DNA of 64,000 bases from Chryseobacterium sp. MYb264. GTDB lineage: Bacteria > Bacteroidota > Bacteroidia > Flavobacteriales > Weeksellaceae. The position numbers and the translations under genes are program-made. The stretch lies in the NCBI RefSeq assembly GCF_035974275.1, contig NZ_CP142422.1, positions 1,674,001 to 1,738,000 on the forward strand, in the 5' to 3' direction. Below are positions 1-7,464 of the stretch, one piece after another; positions within the stretch are counted from its first letter, which is position 1, and each line of letters opens with the position of its first letter. The notes beneath the pieces are model-generated. The model made no database searches, was not told where the DNA came from, and worked only from the letters and a program-made list of their open reading frames with translations.

Positions 1-490
1 TTCGTGGATCATCGATTACAATCCTCGCTTGCCCGATCGCTGATTCCAGTAGAAAATGTAGATCTTCGCGACGGATAAAAGCAAATTTTGAAAGCCTGAA
101 TCTCCGGGAGGTCTTATTCCTGTAAAAAACAGCATTGCCTGTCATCTGTTCGTAACTGCAAAAAACGGTGTTATCATTTACCAGTGTATAAGCCAGAAAG
201 CCTGCTTTTTCCAGCCTGTCGAGCTGCATATTAAAATGATTAAGCCCGTTAAAACCCTCCTGTTCAAAAGCAATAGTCGCCAGTTCCGTTTTTGTATATT
301 TATTATTTTCCAGAAGCTTTAACACAGTATGGATAGAAGGACCTAGGTTCTCGATCATGAGAAAATTTCCATGATGGCTAAATAGCAAACCATCATTTCC
401 TTTTACTTCAATCCGGGTTCCCTGTTTAAGTGATAGTTTAAGCAGGTTAAGCTCCGTTGTTTTATTTGCGGTGTCATGTTCCATGATCAT
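1..490 (-). CDS. SagB-type dehydrogenase of a TOMM cluster, C-terminus beyond window
   Basis: An open frame runs from an ATG at 490 (a second ATG at 484) off the left edge, giving about 163 residues. Near its inner end is the stretch RRFRLSKFAFIRREDLHFLL followed by ESAIGQARIVIDDPR. From memory this resembles the conserved 'RLSRFA..R...LVLESPLA.ARVVLHDP' block that precedes the FMN nitroreductase domain of SagB/ThcOx proteins. In that family the enzyme oxidises azolines to aromatic thiazoles and oxazoles. The flavin domain would lie outside the window, so activity cannot be judged. The gene starts 15 bp after the YcaO gene stop on the same strand, consistent with one operon. Family call is moderately firm, based on one motif and the context. 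Confidence 0.7.
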   Translation of the reverse strand, partial: MIMEHDTANKTTELNLLKLSLKQGTRIEVKGNDGLLFSHHGNFLMIENLGPSIHTVLKLLENNKYTKTELATIAFEQEGFNGLNHFNMQLDRLEKAGFLAYTLVNDNTVFCSYEQMTGNAVFYRNKTSRRFRLSKFAFIRREDLHFLLESAIGQARIVIDDPR

Positions 491-505
491 CTGAATAACA
501 ATTAA

Positions 506-2746
506 TTAAATAAAGATAGAAATAGGGTTCAGTTCCGACTCGTTTAATGAGGCAGGAAGCCAACCCATTTTTACCGGTACATCATAGATACGGCCATCAG
601 CATACCTGGCCCAGAAATGACGGAGGCCCGGCACCACCACCTTTACCACATATAATCCGATGTCCGGTCGTGTTTGGTCAAGGATATGCATCTCAAGTCC
701 CATTTCTTTTACGATCTCCACACAATAGTCAAGATCATCTTTTATATCTGTAAATCGAGGAACCCTAAAGCTTTCAACCGTTCTTTTCGGGCATTGCATA
801 TCAGGAGAAAGGTAAGGTTGATTTTCCAGATTTGCCGTTTGCCACCAATGTACGGTTTCCGGGTCATCGTACCGATACTGGCCCGGAGGGAGGCTTTCAT
901 CCATAGACGGCATCATTTGGTTCAGCTCTGTCAGCGCCCTCCTTAATGCTATGCTTGGATCAAGGTGTGCCGCCGGAGCGAATACGATGTCCTGGAAAAT
1001 GTTACGGTCATTACGGGCTGAGATGGCAATGAAGGTGGGAATGCCACTGTCTCCCGTAAGATCCAGCACCCACATATCTCTGTTTCTGCTTTTATGATAA
1101 TCCCTAAGTTTAATAGCATAGTCATCGTTAAAGCTTTCCAGATCAAGTTCCGGCCTTTTCAACCTGTTATACCACCATATAGCGACGCTATCTCTTTCTA
1201 TAAGCTCAAGGAAACCCTGTAATACCGCTTCTTCAAGGGTATTGCCGGCAGCACATCCGTTAGAGTCCGGAGCACAGAAGAAATGTTCTCCTCCATTATC
1301 CGGGTGACTGTAATAGCAATAAGCAGCAGGCAGGTATACCACTTCATTTCTTGTAACGGACCATAGCGGGCACCATTCAATAAAAGCATTCTCATCCAGA
1401 GGGAGCGGCACGATGTTAAAGAAGCTTTCGCGGTCGTTCCACAATTTCATATCCGCAACCTGCTTTTGGCTGAAAAGCATGCAGTCATTGGGATGAATGG
1501 CCATAGCACCCAGTGCTTTAAAACTAGTAAGCCGGCGTGGCTCGTCTCCTCTGTAAACCCCTGAGTAACGTTCAATCGCTTCACCGATTGCGCTTACCTT
1601 GGCTTGAATCTCTGTTACGCCTTTGCCGCAACTGTTGCTTCGCAAATTCTTTCTTAATGTTTGAAGGGTATTGGTTTTTATCGCCATATTCTGGCCGGAA
1701 ATAAATACGTGCTGCAGTACGTCATCTCCGTTGGTAATACGTTCCAGTTTATTCACAATGCCAGTAATCGGGCTGATAAGATGTTTAAACCGATGGTAGG
1801 TCTCTTCTGCCGTTACGGAACGGTGACCGCCATCGATAAAACTTTTCGGACTTGACTGAAATTCGATCCTAACCGGCATTCTATCTGTATCAGATGTACC
1901 ACATACCCTACATTGCGGTCTCCGTACCACAACATGTTTATTGGTTTCCATCGTTCCGTAATGAATGCTCATTATTTTATTTTCGAATTGCTCGTTATTT
2001 CCGAGGACAATAAATTTCAGGAGCTCGGTCAATGCAGTACTGAGGCTTGTATCAATTGTTGACGGTAAGCTGCTGGCTGCAACCAACGGGGTATTGATCT
2101 TCCCTGTTTCTCTAAGGTAAACTTCAACATCTCGGTTGGCAATAAGGCGTTGCATCAAACAGTCGAAACACGCGGTCTTGCCGGGTATAAATATGGGGCC
2201 AAGCCACACCTCTATCCCGTTAGGTTTGCAAATTAGAAAAGGAATGTTTTGATACCATAGGTCTCTCGCTTTTTCAGGCACGCCATCCTGAAGGTAGTCG
2301 TCCGTTAAAATGACGGCAATGTTTTCAGCCTCCTGAACCACAGAAAGCCCCCCGGCATCCATCTGCCGGATAAAATTGCTGCTTTCAGCCGTACCATAAG
2401 TATAGATACGGACACGAGCCTCTTTCTTATTTTTATGAACTACAGCCTCTTCTACCCCGAGGGAGCTCCAAAATGCAGATTCGGCCACACTTAATGTATT
2501 CCTGGCTTCAAAAATATATTTTTTCTCTTCCAATACGGACAGTACATATAAAACCTGCTGTATATCTACCACCCCATTGAGATGCTGAATGATATCGTCC
2601 ACACTTTTGTCACCGTTAAGATGCTTCGCTACATGGATCAGCGACCTTCCGGTCAATAATTGCTGGCCGAATTCGGAACTGAGAATAAGCTTGTCTTCTT
2701 CGACAACAATAGGGTGTATATGATCTTTAAATTTCGGGTTACGCAT
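506..2746 (-). CDS. Fused E1-like / YcaO TOMM cyclodehydratase
   Basis: 746 residues. The N-terminal third (about 1-295) looks like the ThiF/E1-like partner that binds leader peptides. It has a four-cysteine zinc set, CFDC at 193-196 and CRVC at 279-282. The rest is a YcaO domain with the ATP-binding signature GKGVTEIQAKVSAIGEAIER starting near residue 374, and AAGNTLEEAVLQGFLELIER near 499. In this family the enzyme phosphorylates backbone amides and cyclises Cys, Ser or Thr to azolines. The C-terminus is NPISIFI and lacks the PxPxP tail typical of many azoline-forming YcaO enzymes. It sits between the precursor gene and a SagB-type dehydrogenase, all on the minus strand. The repeat hairpin at 2911-3052 separates it from the precursor. 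Confidence 0.9.
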   Translation of the reverse strand: MRNPKFKDHIHPIVVEEDKLILSSEFGQQLLTGRSLIHVAKHLNGDKSVDDIIQHLNGVVDIQQVLYVLSVLEEKKYIFEARNTLSVAESAFWSSLGVEEAVVHKNKKEARVRIYTYGTAESSNFIRQMDAGGLSVVQEAENIAVILTDDYLQDGVPEKARDLWYQNIPFLICKPNGIEVWLGPIFIPGKTACFDCLMQRLIANRDVEVYLRETGKINTPLVAASSLPSTIDTSLSTALTELLKFIVLGNNEQFENKIMSIHYGTMETNKHVVVRRPQCRVCGTSDTDRMPVRIEFQSSPKSFIDGGHRSVTAEETYHRFKHLISPITGIVNKLERITNGDDVLQHVFISGQNMAIKTNTLQTLRKNLRSNSCGKGVTEIQAKVSAIGEAIERYSGVYRGDEPRRLTSFKALGAMAIHPNDCMLFSQKQVADMKLWNDRESFFNIVPLPLDENAFIEWCPLWSVTRNEVVYLPAAYCYYSHPDNGGEHFFCAPDSNGCAAGNTLEEAVLQGFLELIERDSVAIWWYNRLKRPELDLESFNDDYAIKLRDYHKSRNRDMWVLDLTGDSGIPTFIAISARNDRNIFQDIVFAPAAHLDPSIALRRALTELNQMMPSMDESLPPGQYRYDDPETVHWWQTANLENQPYLSPDMQCPKRTVESFRVPRFTDIKDDLDYCVEIVKEMGLEMHILDQTRPDIGLYVVKVVVPGLRHFWARYADGRIYDVPVKMGWLPASLNESELNPISIFI

Positions 2747-2910
2747 GTTGATCTTGTTTTATCAGGATACATCATTTTTCATGATAGGACAGCTGATTCC
2801 CTGACAGCATATGGCTTTTCAGAAATCCTGCCCGATCACAAGGGATTAATCCGTTATAACGGGAACCGGATAACCGGGCTCCCGCTACACCGGACCTTTT
2901 GGAATAATAC

Positions 2911-3052
2911 CATTTTATCTTTGAAATTTTCTTTACATTATTCAACCCCTGAGGGGTTATAACATCATTGAATACGCATTCATCGGATTTCACCCGACGC
3001 TACTGATATTTAACCCCCTTCAGGATTTATAAAGGTAAATTCAGAAAGAAAA
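2911..3052. repeat. About 140-bp palindromic intergenic repeat, copy 1
   Basis: This intergenic stretch is about 80-85% identical by eye to 5621-5762, in the same orientation. Shared blocks are CATTTTATCTTTGAAATT, TTCAACCCCTG, TCATCGG.TTTCA.CCGACG and CTACTGATATTTAAC. It contains a near-perfect palindrome (AACCCCTGAGGGGTT) and a small inner stem around CATCGG/CCCGACG, so the transcript could fold into stacked hairpins. It separates the TOMM precursor gene from the cyclodehydratase gene. I infer it could act as an attenuator that keeps precursor transcript above enzyme transcript. I recall similar intergenic repeats in Chryseobacterium but cannot confirm that here. Confidence 0.75.
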
Positions 3053-3117
3053 CAGTATAAGTTCTTCTATACCGGCTCAGTTATTTTTGCACGGTATGAT
3101 GTCTACTCAAAAGTGTA

Positions 3118-3471
3118 CTAGCTACAAGAATTTGTAGATGCGCTCGATACACAACTTACACAAGACGGTACCGTAACACAGGTACTTGATGTGCTCTGGC
3201 AGCTGGCAGCAGCAGCCGTCGCAAGGGATTCATCTTTAATTTCTTCGTTAACCTGCGGCAAAAGCAGATAAACATCTGTACTCGTGCTGTTTGGGATTTC
3301 TGAGTTGGCCGGAGCACCCACGATAACATGGATATTTAATCCGTCCGGGATTTCCATACCCGCGTCAGAAAGTACTCTGTTCGGGTTGTTTACATACTCT
3401 CTTGCAAAATCCGGATTTGCCTGGGCTTTTGCTGTCACTTCGCTAATGACTCTTACTGCTTGGTTTTCCAT
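3118..3471 (-). CDS. TOMM precursor peptide with nitrile-hydratase-like leader
   Basis: 117 residues. Residues 1-80 resemble NHLP-type leaders (nitrile hydratase alpha-like), with NPDFAREYVNNPNRVLSDAG followed by MEIPDGLNIHVI. Residues 85-89 (TAAAA) form a plausible cleavage region before a 28-residue core (90-117). The core contains five Cys (91, 98, 104, 107, 116), eleven Ser and four Thr, so 20 of 28 residues could in principle be cyclised. No aromatic or charged residue occurs in the core. The neighbouring YcaO and SagB-like genes support a thiazole/oxazole-modified product. The start at 3471 follows an A-rich leader. A TACCTTTA box at 3519-3526 on the minus strand could be a weak -7 promoter element. 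Product structure and bioactivity are not predictable from sequence. Confidence 0.88.
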   Translation of the reverse strand: MENQAVRVISEVTAKAQANPDFAREYVNNPNRVLSDAGMEIPDGLNIHVIVGAPANSEIPNSTSTDVYLLLPQVNEEIKDESLATAAAASCQSTSSTCVTVPSCVSCVSSASTNSCS

Positions 3472-3792
3472 TGTTTTAATTTTTTAGTTAGAAATTTGTG
3501 ATTGTGAAATTCCACACACTAAAGGTACCCTGAATACAGAGCCTGAATGTGCGTAAAAACACTGGTTTTAAAAAATGGGTATTTATACTGCAAGTCTCTA
3601 TTTTTGACAACCTTAACATTTTTTGAACCGAAAAAAAAATACACAAGCCAGACGGTAGAAGCTTTGCCCGATATTTTTATTAGCTGATTATCATTTTTAA
3701 GTAAAAAACTTTTTACCATGGATTTCTTAACCTACATCAAGCTCATTTATTCTGATAATTCATAAATTGAAGGATAATAAAAAATCATTACA
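3472..3792. other. Divergent intergenic region (TOMM precursor / alcohol dehydrogenase)
   Basis: 321 bp between divergent genes, very AT-rich, with several poly-T and poly-A runs. A possible minus-strand -7 box for the precursor gene is at 3519-3526 (TACCTTTA, weak match to TAnnTTTG). I see no ORF, RNA or strong palindrome here. Confidence 0.4.
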
Positions 3793-4903
3793 ATGGAAAT
3801 AACAGCTGCACTAGTAAAAGAAAAAGGCGGAAAATTTGAATTGGAAAAAATAACTCTTGATGAACCAAGAGCAGATGAAGTTTTAGTAAAAATTATCGCT
3901 ACCGGAACCTGTCATACCGATATGGCAGCAAGGGATCAACAAACAGGGGCAACGCCCTTTCCTATTGTTTTAGGACACGAAGGGGCCGGTATTATAGAAA
4001 AAGTTGGTGAAGGTGTCACTCATCTTAAACCCGGAGACCATGTTGTGTTGACATTTGGTTTTTGTGGAGAGTGTTATACCTGTCAGCACGGTAAGCCTAC
4101 GTATTGCGAGAATTTCCCCGCACTTAATTTCGGAGGCGCCCGTTTAGATGGTTCCCATAGCCACCACCATAACGAAGATGCTATTTTTGATAATTTCTTT
4201 TCTCAGTCGTCCTTTGCCACTTATGCCATTGCGAATAAAAAAAAATGCGATTAAAGTTTCCGACAAGGCTCCTCTGGAGCTATTGGGGCCTTTAGGCTGC
4301 GGAATTCAAACGGGAGCGGGAGCCATCATCAACTCTTTGCAGGTTTCTCCTGGAAAAACAGTAGTTATTTCAGGCGCCGGAGCGGTGGGTTTAGCCGCAT
4401 TGCTAGCCGCGAAAGCCTGCTCTGCTGCTCAGATTGTTTTAATTGACATTAATCAGGATCGTTTGAATTTTGGATTAGAATTGGGAGCTACCCACGTCAT
4501 CAACAGCCGTAACGAAAACGTTATTGAAGCTTTACAAGGCATCTCCCCCAAAGGTTTTGATTTTGGTTTTGATACAACAGGCCGTAACGATGTCATCAAC
4601 AACACCCTGGCTAATTTAAAATCTCTGGGACAAATGGGAATTGTTGGTGTTGCCACAAAACCGTTGGAAGTAGAGATGAACAGCTATGTCCTAAAAGGTA
4701 TTAAATTAATTGGTATTGTAGAAGGTGACAGTGTTCCCACGGAATTTATTCCGGAAATGGTAGAGATGTATCTTAACGGACAATTTCCCTTCGATAAATT
4801 AATCAAAAAATACAAGTTTGAAGACATCAATCAGGCCATTGAGGATTCGGAATCCGGAAAGACCATTAAGCCGGTAATTCTTATTGGTGAGTATAAGTCC
4901 TGA
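3793..4903 (+). pseudogene. Frameshifted NAD-dependent aryl-alcohol-type zinc dehydrogenase
   Basis: Two overlapping frames together make one medium-chain zinc alcohol dehydrogenase of about 370 residues. The first part has the catalytic zinc ligands Cys40 and His62 (GHEGAG) and the structural zinc set Cys91, 94, 97, 105. The second part has the Rossmann motif GAGAVGLAA and the NAD-binding acidic strand end VLIDIN. The frame breaks at a run of nine A residues near 4235-4243. With eight A the reading continues as ANKKN followed by AIKVSD, as the family expects. Sequence similarity by eye fits benzyl/aryl-alcohol dehydrogenases. This is either a genuine loss or phase-variable tract, or a homopolymer sequencing error. 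Hairpin terminator follows at 4939-4975. Confidence 0.82.
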
Positions 4904-4938
4904 TCTATTCATAAGTTGAAATAAATTTCAGAGATGAA

Positions 4939-4975
4939 ATAATAGCAATATCTTCCTGGTATTGCTATTTGTTTT
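4939..4975 (+). terminator. Hairpin terminator after alcohol dehydrogenase
   Basis: AAATAGCAATA and TATTGCTATTT pair as an 11-bp stem around a 9-nt loop, followed by GTTTT. It lies 36 bp after the dehydrogenase stop codon. The rest of 4904-5232 shows no gene. Confidence 0.8.
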
Positions 4976-5232
4976 ACCATCCGAGTAATACCACTTTTGC
5001 GTGTCGTACCTTATGGAAGAGGGCAGCCTGAAGAACAAAGCAGAAGGATTGTCACCTCAAAAAAATCAGGACTTGTACTTATCACTGAATTTTACTATTT
5101 TATCCAAATGACCGATTCATGAGCTGATCTTTTCCATTCCGTTTTTTACCCCGAACTGCAGTTAATCTAAAAAAAAATCCGCAACACCTCATCATTTTAA
5201 CAGATTGGCTCTCTTTTTGCGAGGCAAAGAAC

Positions 5233-5592
5233 ATGAAAACAATATTTATCGTAGAAGATGAGACAGGCATCCGAGATGCATTACAACTCCTCCTGTCATT
5301 TGAAAATTATGAGGTACGTTCTTTCCAGGATGTAAAAACATTCAATGCAAGAAATTCGTCGTCAGTTCCCGACCTGTTTATTTTGGATGTAAAACTTCCC
5401 GATGGCTTGGGAACAGATGTATGCAACAGCATAAAGAGTGATCCTTCAACTTCTCATATTCCGGTAATAATAATCAGTGCTCATGCGCAATCAGATGTCG
5501 TAAAAAATTCATGCAACGCAGATGAATTCGTTGCAAAACCTTTCGATATCGATGAAGTGATCATTAAGATTGAGAATTTAATAAATTCCTAA
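5233..5592 (+). CDS. Single-domain CheY-like response regulator
   Basis: 119 residues, a complete receiver domain with no output domain. The acidic pocket is Glu8-Asp9-Glu10, the phosphoacceptor is Asp52 (LDVKLPDG), Ser82 is the switch hydroxyl (ISA) and Lys102 the conserved lysine (AKPF). Such proteins pass phosphoryl groups or act by protein contact. No kinase gene is adjacent, so its partner is unknown. It stands alone between the dehydrogenase terminator and repeat copy 2. Confidence 0.9.
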   Translation: MKTIFIVEDETGIRDALQLLLSFENYEVRSFQDVKTFNARNSSSVPDLFILDVKLPDGLGTDVCNSIKSDPSTSHIPVIIISAHAQSDVVKNSCNADEFVAKPFDIDEVIIKIENLINS

Positions 5593-6033
5593 GCGCAGGC
5601 CAATACTATAATATTTATATCATTTTATCTTTGAAATTTCCTTTACATCATTCAACCCCTGCCGGGTCATAACCTCATTAAATACTTGTTCATCGGGTTT
5701 CATCCGACGCTACTGATATTTAACGACTTCAGGGGTTATTAAGGTCAATTCAAAAAGAAAAATGTATTATTGGTGTGATGCTGGTATTTAACCGGGAATA
5801 ATTCCTAAAAAAATTCCAGGATTTATCCGGGAATGAAAACTAATAACCATGAAAACTCACAATAAGGATGAGAATTCAATACAAAGCGATATAAAAAAAC
5901 AGGTGTAAAGGTAGGATATGGTATGCGTAAAGCTAAACAAATCTCCAACTAATGAATACTATGGAAGTTATGGCAGTAAGTCTTCCAAATCGATCTCCAT
6001 TCGCAATTTAACCGTCCTAATTGTAAGCGCTTT
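5593..6033. other. Gene-poor region holding repeat copy 2
   Basis: After the receiver gene comes the 5621-5762 repeat, then about 270 bp with only very short frames (for example 19 codons from 5850). Nothing in it resembles a known gene or RNA to me. It is followed by a gene fragment at 6034-6183. Confidence 0.4.
5621..5762. repeat. About 140-bp palindromic intergenic repeat, copy 2
   Basis: Second copy of the element at 2911-3052 in the same orientation, starting 28 bp after the receiver-gene stop. The 5' palindrome is less perfect here (AACCCCTGCCGGGTCAT), while the inner CATCGGG/CATCCGACG stem and the terminal CTTCAGGGGTTAT block are kept. It may serve as the transcript end of the receiver gene. 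The two copies bracket the TOMM precursor, dehydrogenase and receiver genes, but nothing shows that they mobilised them. Confidence 0.75.
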
Positions 6034-6183
6034 TTAGTCTTTTTCCACGATCATATCCATAATGATCTTTCCATTGACGACTTTATTATGATCTTCCCAT
6101 TGAGCCCACCTACTGCTACTTCTCTCTCTTCCTTCAAATAAAATAACGAATTGACAGAACTTTTGTGTTGATTTTAAGCGCAT
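6034..6183 (-). pseudogene. Gene fragment, C-terminus of a small (possibly SnoaL/NTF2-like) protein
   Basis: A 49-codon frame starting at ATG 6183 ends with residues resembling a protein C-terminus: RWAQWEDHNKVVNGKIIMDM and then IVEKD. Alternating hydrophobic strands and the 'W..D...V.GKI' pattern recall SnoaL/NTF2-like proteins, but I recognise it only loosely. No start-proximal part of such a domain is present upstream, so I treat it as a remnant. It could also be a genuine small protein. Confidence 0.4.
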
Positions 6184-6331
6184 AATTGATATGCATCAAA
6201 ATTAATCTTTCAATCTGTCCTATCATTTTTACATCAAATTTACGGGGCAGTTATTTTTTCTGAGGTAAATTAATCCGGTGAGAAGACCTGTAATGTTTTG
6301 ATCGTGTGATAAAACCTGGATCTCAAAACAC

Positions 6332-6799
6332 TTATTGCCATGGTCTGTCTTCCAGATTCTTAATTTTTTCCAGACGCCGCAGATGCCTTTCTGCTCCGAT
6401 GAATTTTGCTTTAAGAAAAGCCAGCACCAGATCTTCTGCAACGGCATAGCCTGTTACACGCCCACCGAGACATATTAAATTCATATCATCATCCTCAACA
6501 CCCTGATGGGCTGAGAAATAATCGGTGATCAAAGCTGCCCGGACACCGGAAATTTTATTGGCAGCAACACAGGCCCCCACACCACTGCCACAAATTGCAA
6601 TACCGCGGAAAACACCTTTGGAAGCCACCGCTTTTGCGAGTGGAATTACAAAATCCGGAAAATCATCTGAACTGTTAAGCTCCATGGCACCATAATCAAT
6701 GACTTCAAATCGATGCTCAACTAAAAAAGGTTTTATTTTTTCCTTAAGTTCAAAACCGCCGTGATCGGCGCATATTCCAATTTTTATGCTTGCTGACAT
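6332..6799 (-). CDS. rpiB: Ribose-5-phosphate isomerase B / LacAB-type sugar isomerase
   Basis: 155 residues, the usual length. The N-terminal ADHGGFELKEKI motif, the catalytic-Cys loop CGSGVG (Cys70) and the DDDMNLICLGGR stretch are all RpiB/LacA/LacB hallmarks. RpiB interconverts ribulose-5-phosphate and ribose-5-phosphate in the cytoplasm; a related allose/galactose-6-phosphate isomerase role is possible. It lies 108 bp beyond the DUF2911 gene, with a strong hairpin in between, so it probably has its own promoter. Confidence 0.88.
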   Translation of the reverse strand: MSASIKIGICADHGGFELKEKIKPFLVEHRFEVIDYGAMELNSSDDFPDFVIPLAKAVASKGVFRGIAICGSGVGACVAANKISGVRAALITDYFSAHQGVEDDDMNLICLGGRVTGYAVAEDLVLAFLKAKFIGAERHLRRLEKIKNLEDRPWQ

Positions 6800-6864
6800 A
6801 TCATTTTTTTTATTTAATTAGTCTCCCCCTTAGCCGTTATTTCAAATATCAGAATTTTAAACAA

Positions 6865-6888
6865 AAAATCCCGTATAAACGGGATTTT
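6865..6888 (-). terminator. Hairpin terminator between DUF2911 gene and rpiB
   Basis: AAAATCCCGT and ACGGGATTTT pair perfectly around an ATAA loop, with A and T runs on both sides, so it could work in either direction. It lies 18 bp after the DUF2911 stop codon on the minus strand. Confidence 0.85.
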
Positions 6889-6906
6889 AATTTATTTTAT
6901 TTTAAT

Positions 6907-7425
6907 TTATTTGATCTCTACAGGCACTGAGATTTTATCCCAATCCATCGTGAAACCATGATTGTTTATTTTGTACACTAAGGCTTCCTGTGTCGCCGGT
7001 AAAGCCTTTGTTTTTACATCCACACGTAAAGCATCTTGCCCTTCCTGGTATTTATAAGCACCCCATTGTTTCGCTTCTTTATTAAAAATTGCAGTCCAAG
7101 TTCCGCTTTCTTTAGGGATTAAGAAAAAGCTGTATTTACCTTTGGGAAGTTTTTTACCCTGAACGGTAATGTCTTTATCTGTTTCAAAAGTTGTCGCTTC
7201 ATTGGCACCCGCACGCCAAACTTTATTATACGCTTCCAGGCCGCCCCAGATCGTTCTTCCTTTAACAGAAGGGCTGCTGTACGCGATTGTGATATTGGCA
7301 TCTTTAATTTTTCCCGTAGCGGTAGCCGGAGGACTCGCAGGTTTTTTAGCTTCCTGTGCAAAAGCATTTACTGAAATGGTCATCGCAGCAAAAATCATGG
7401 TAGCCGATTTAATCATTGTTTTCAT
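6907..7425 (-). CDS. Secreted DUF2911 protein
   Basis: 172 residues with a signal peptide (about 1-23, ending NAFAQ). The body has the DUF2911 pattern: '[20 protein letters not shown]', '[18 protein letters not shown]', '[10 protein letters not shown]' and '[17 protein letters not shown]'. The family is common in Bacteroidota and has no firmly known activity; the fold is thought to be a beta-sandwich in the periplasm or on the surface. It follows the symporter gene by 39 bp and may be the last gene of that operon. Confidence 0.88.
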   Translation of the reverse strand: MKTMIKSATMIFAAMTISVNAFAQEAKKPASPPATATGKIKDANITIAYSSPSVKGRTIWGGLEAYNKVWRAGANEATTFETDKDITVQGKKLPKGKYSFFLIPKESGTWTAIFNKEAKQWGAYKYQEGQDALRVDVKTKALPATQEALVYKINNHGFTMDWDKISVPVEIK

Positions 7426-7464
7426 ACTATTTTAATTTGTTTGTTTAAATTATTCTTTATTTTT

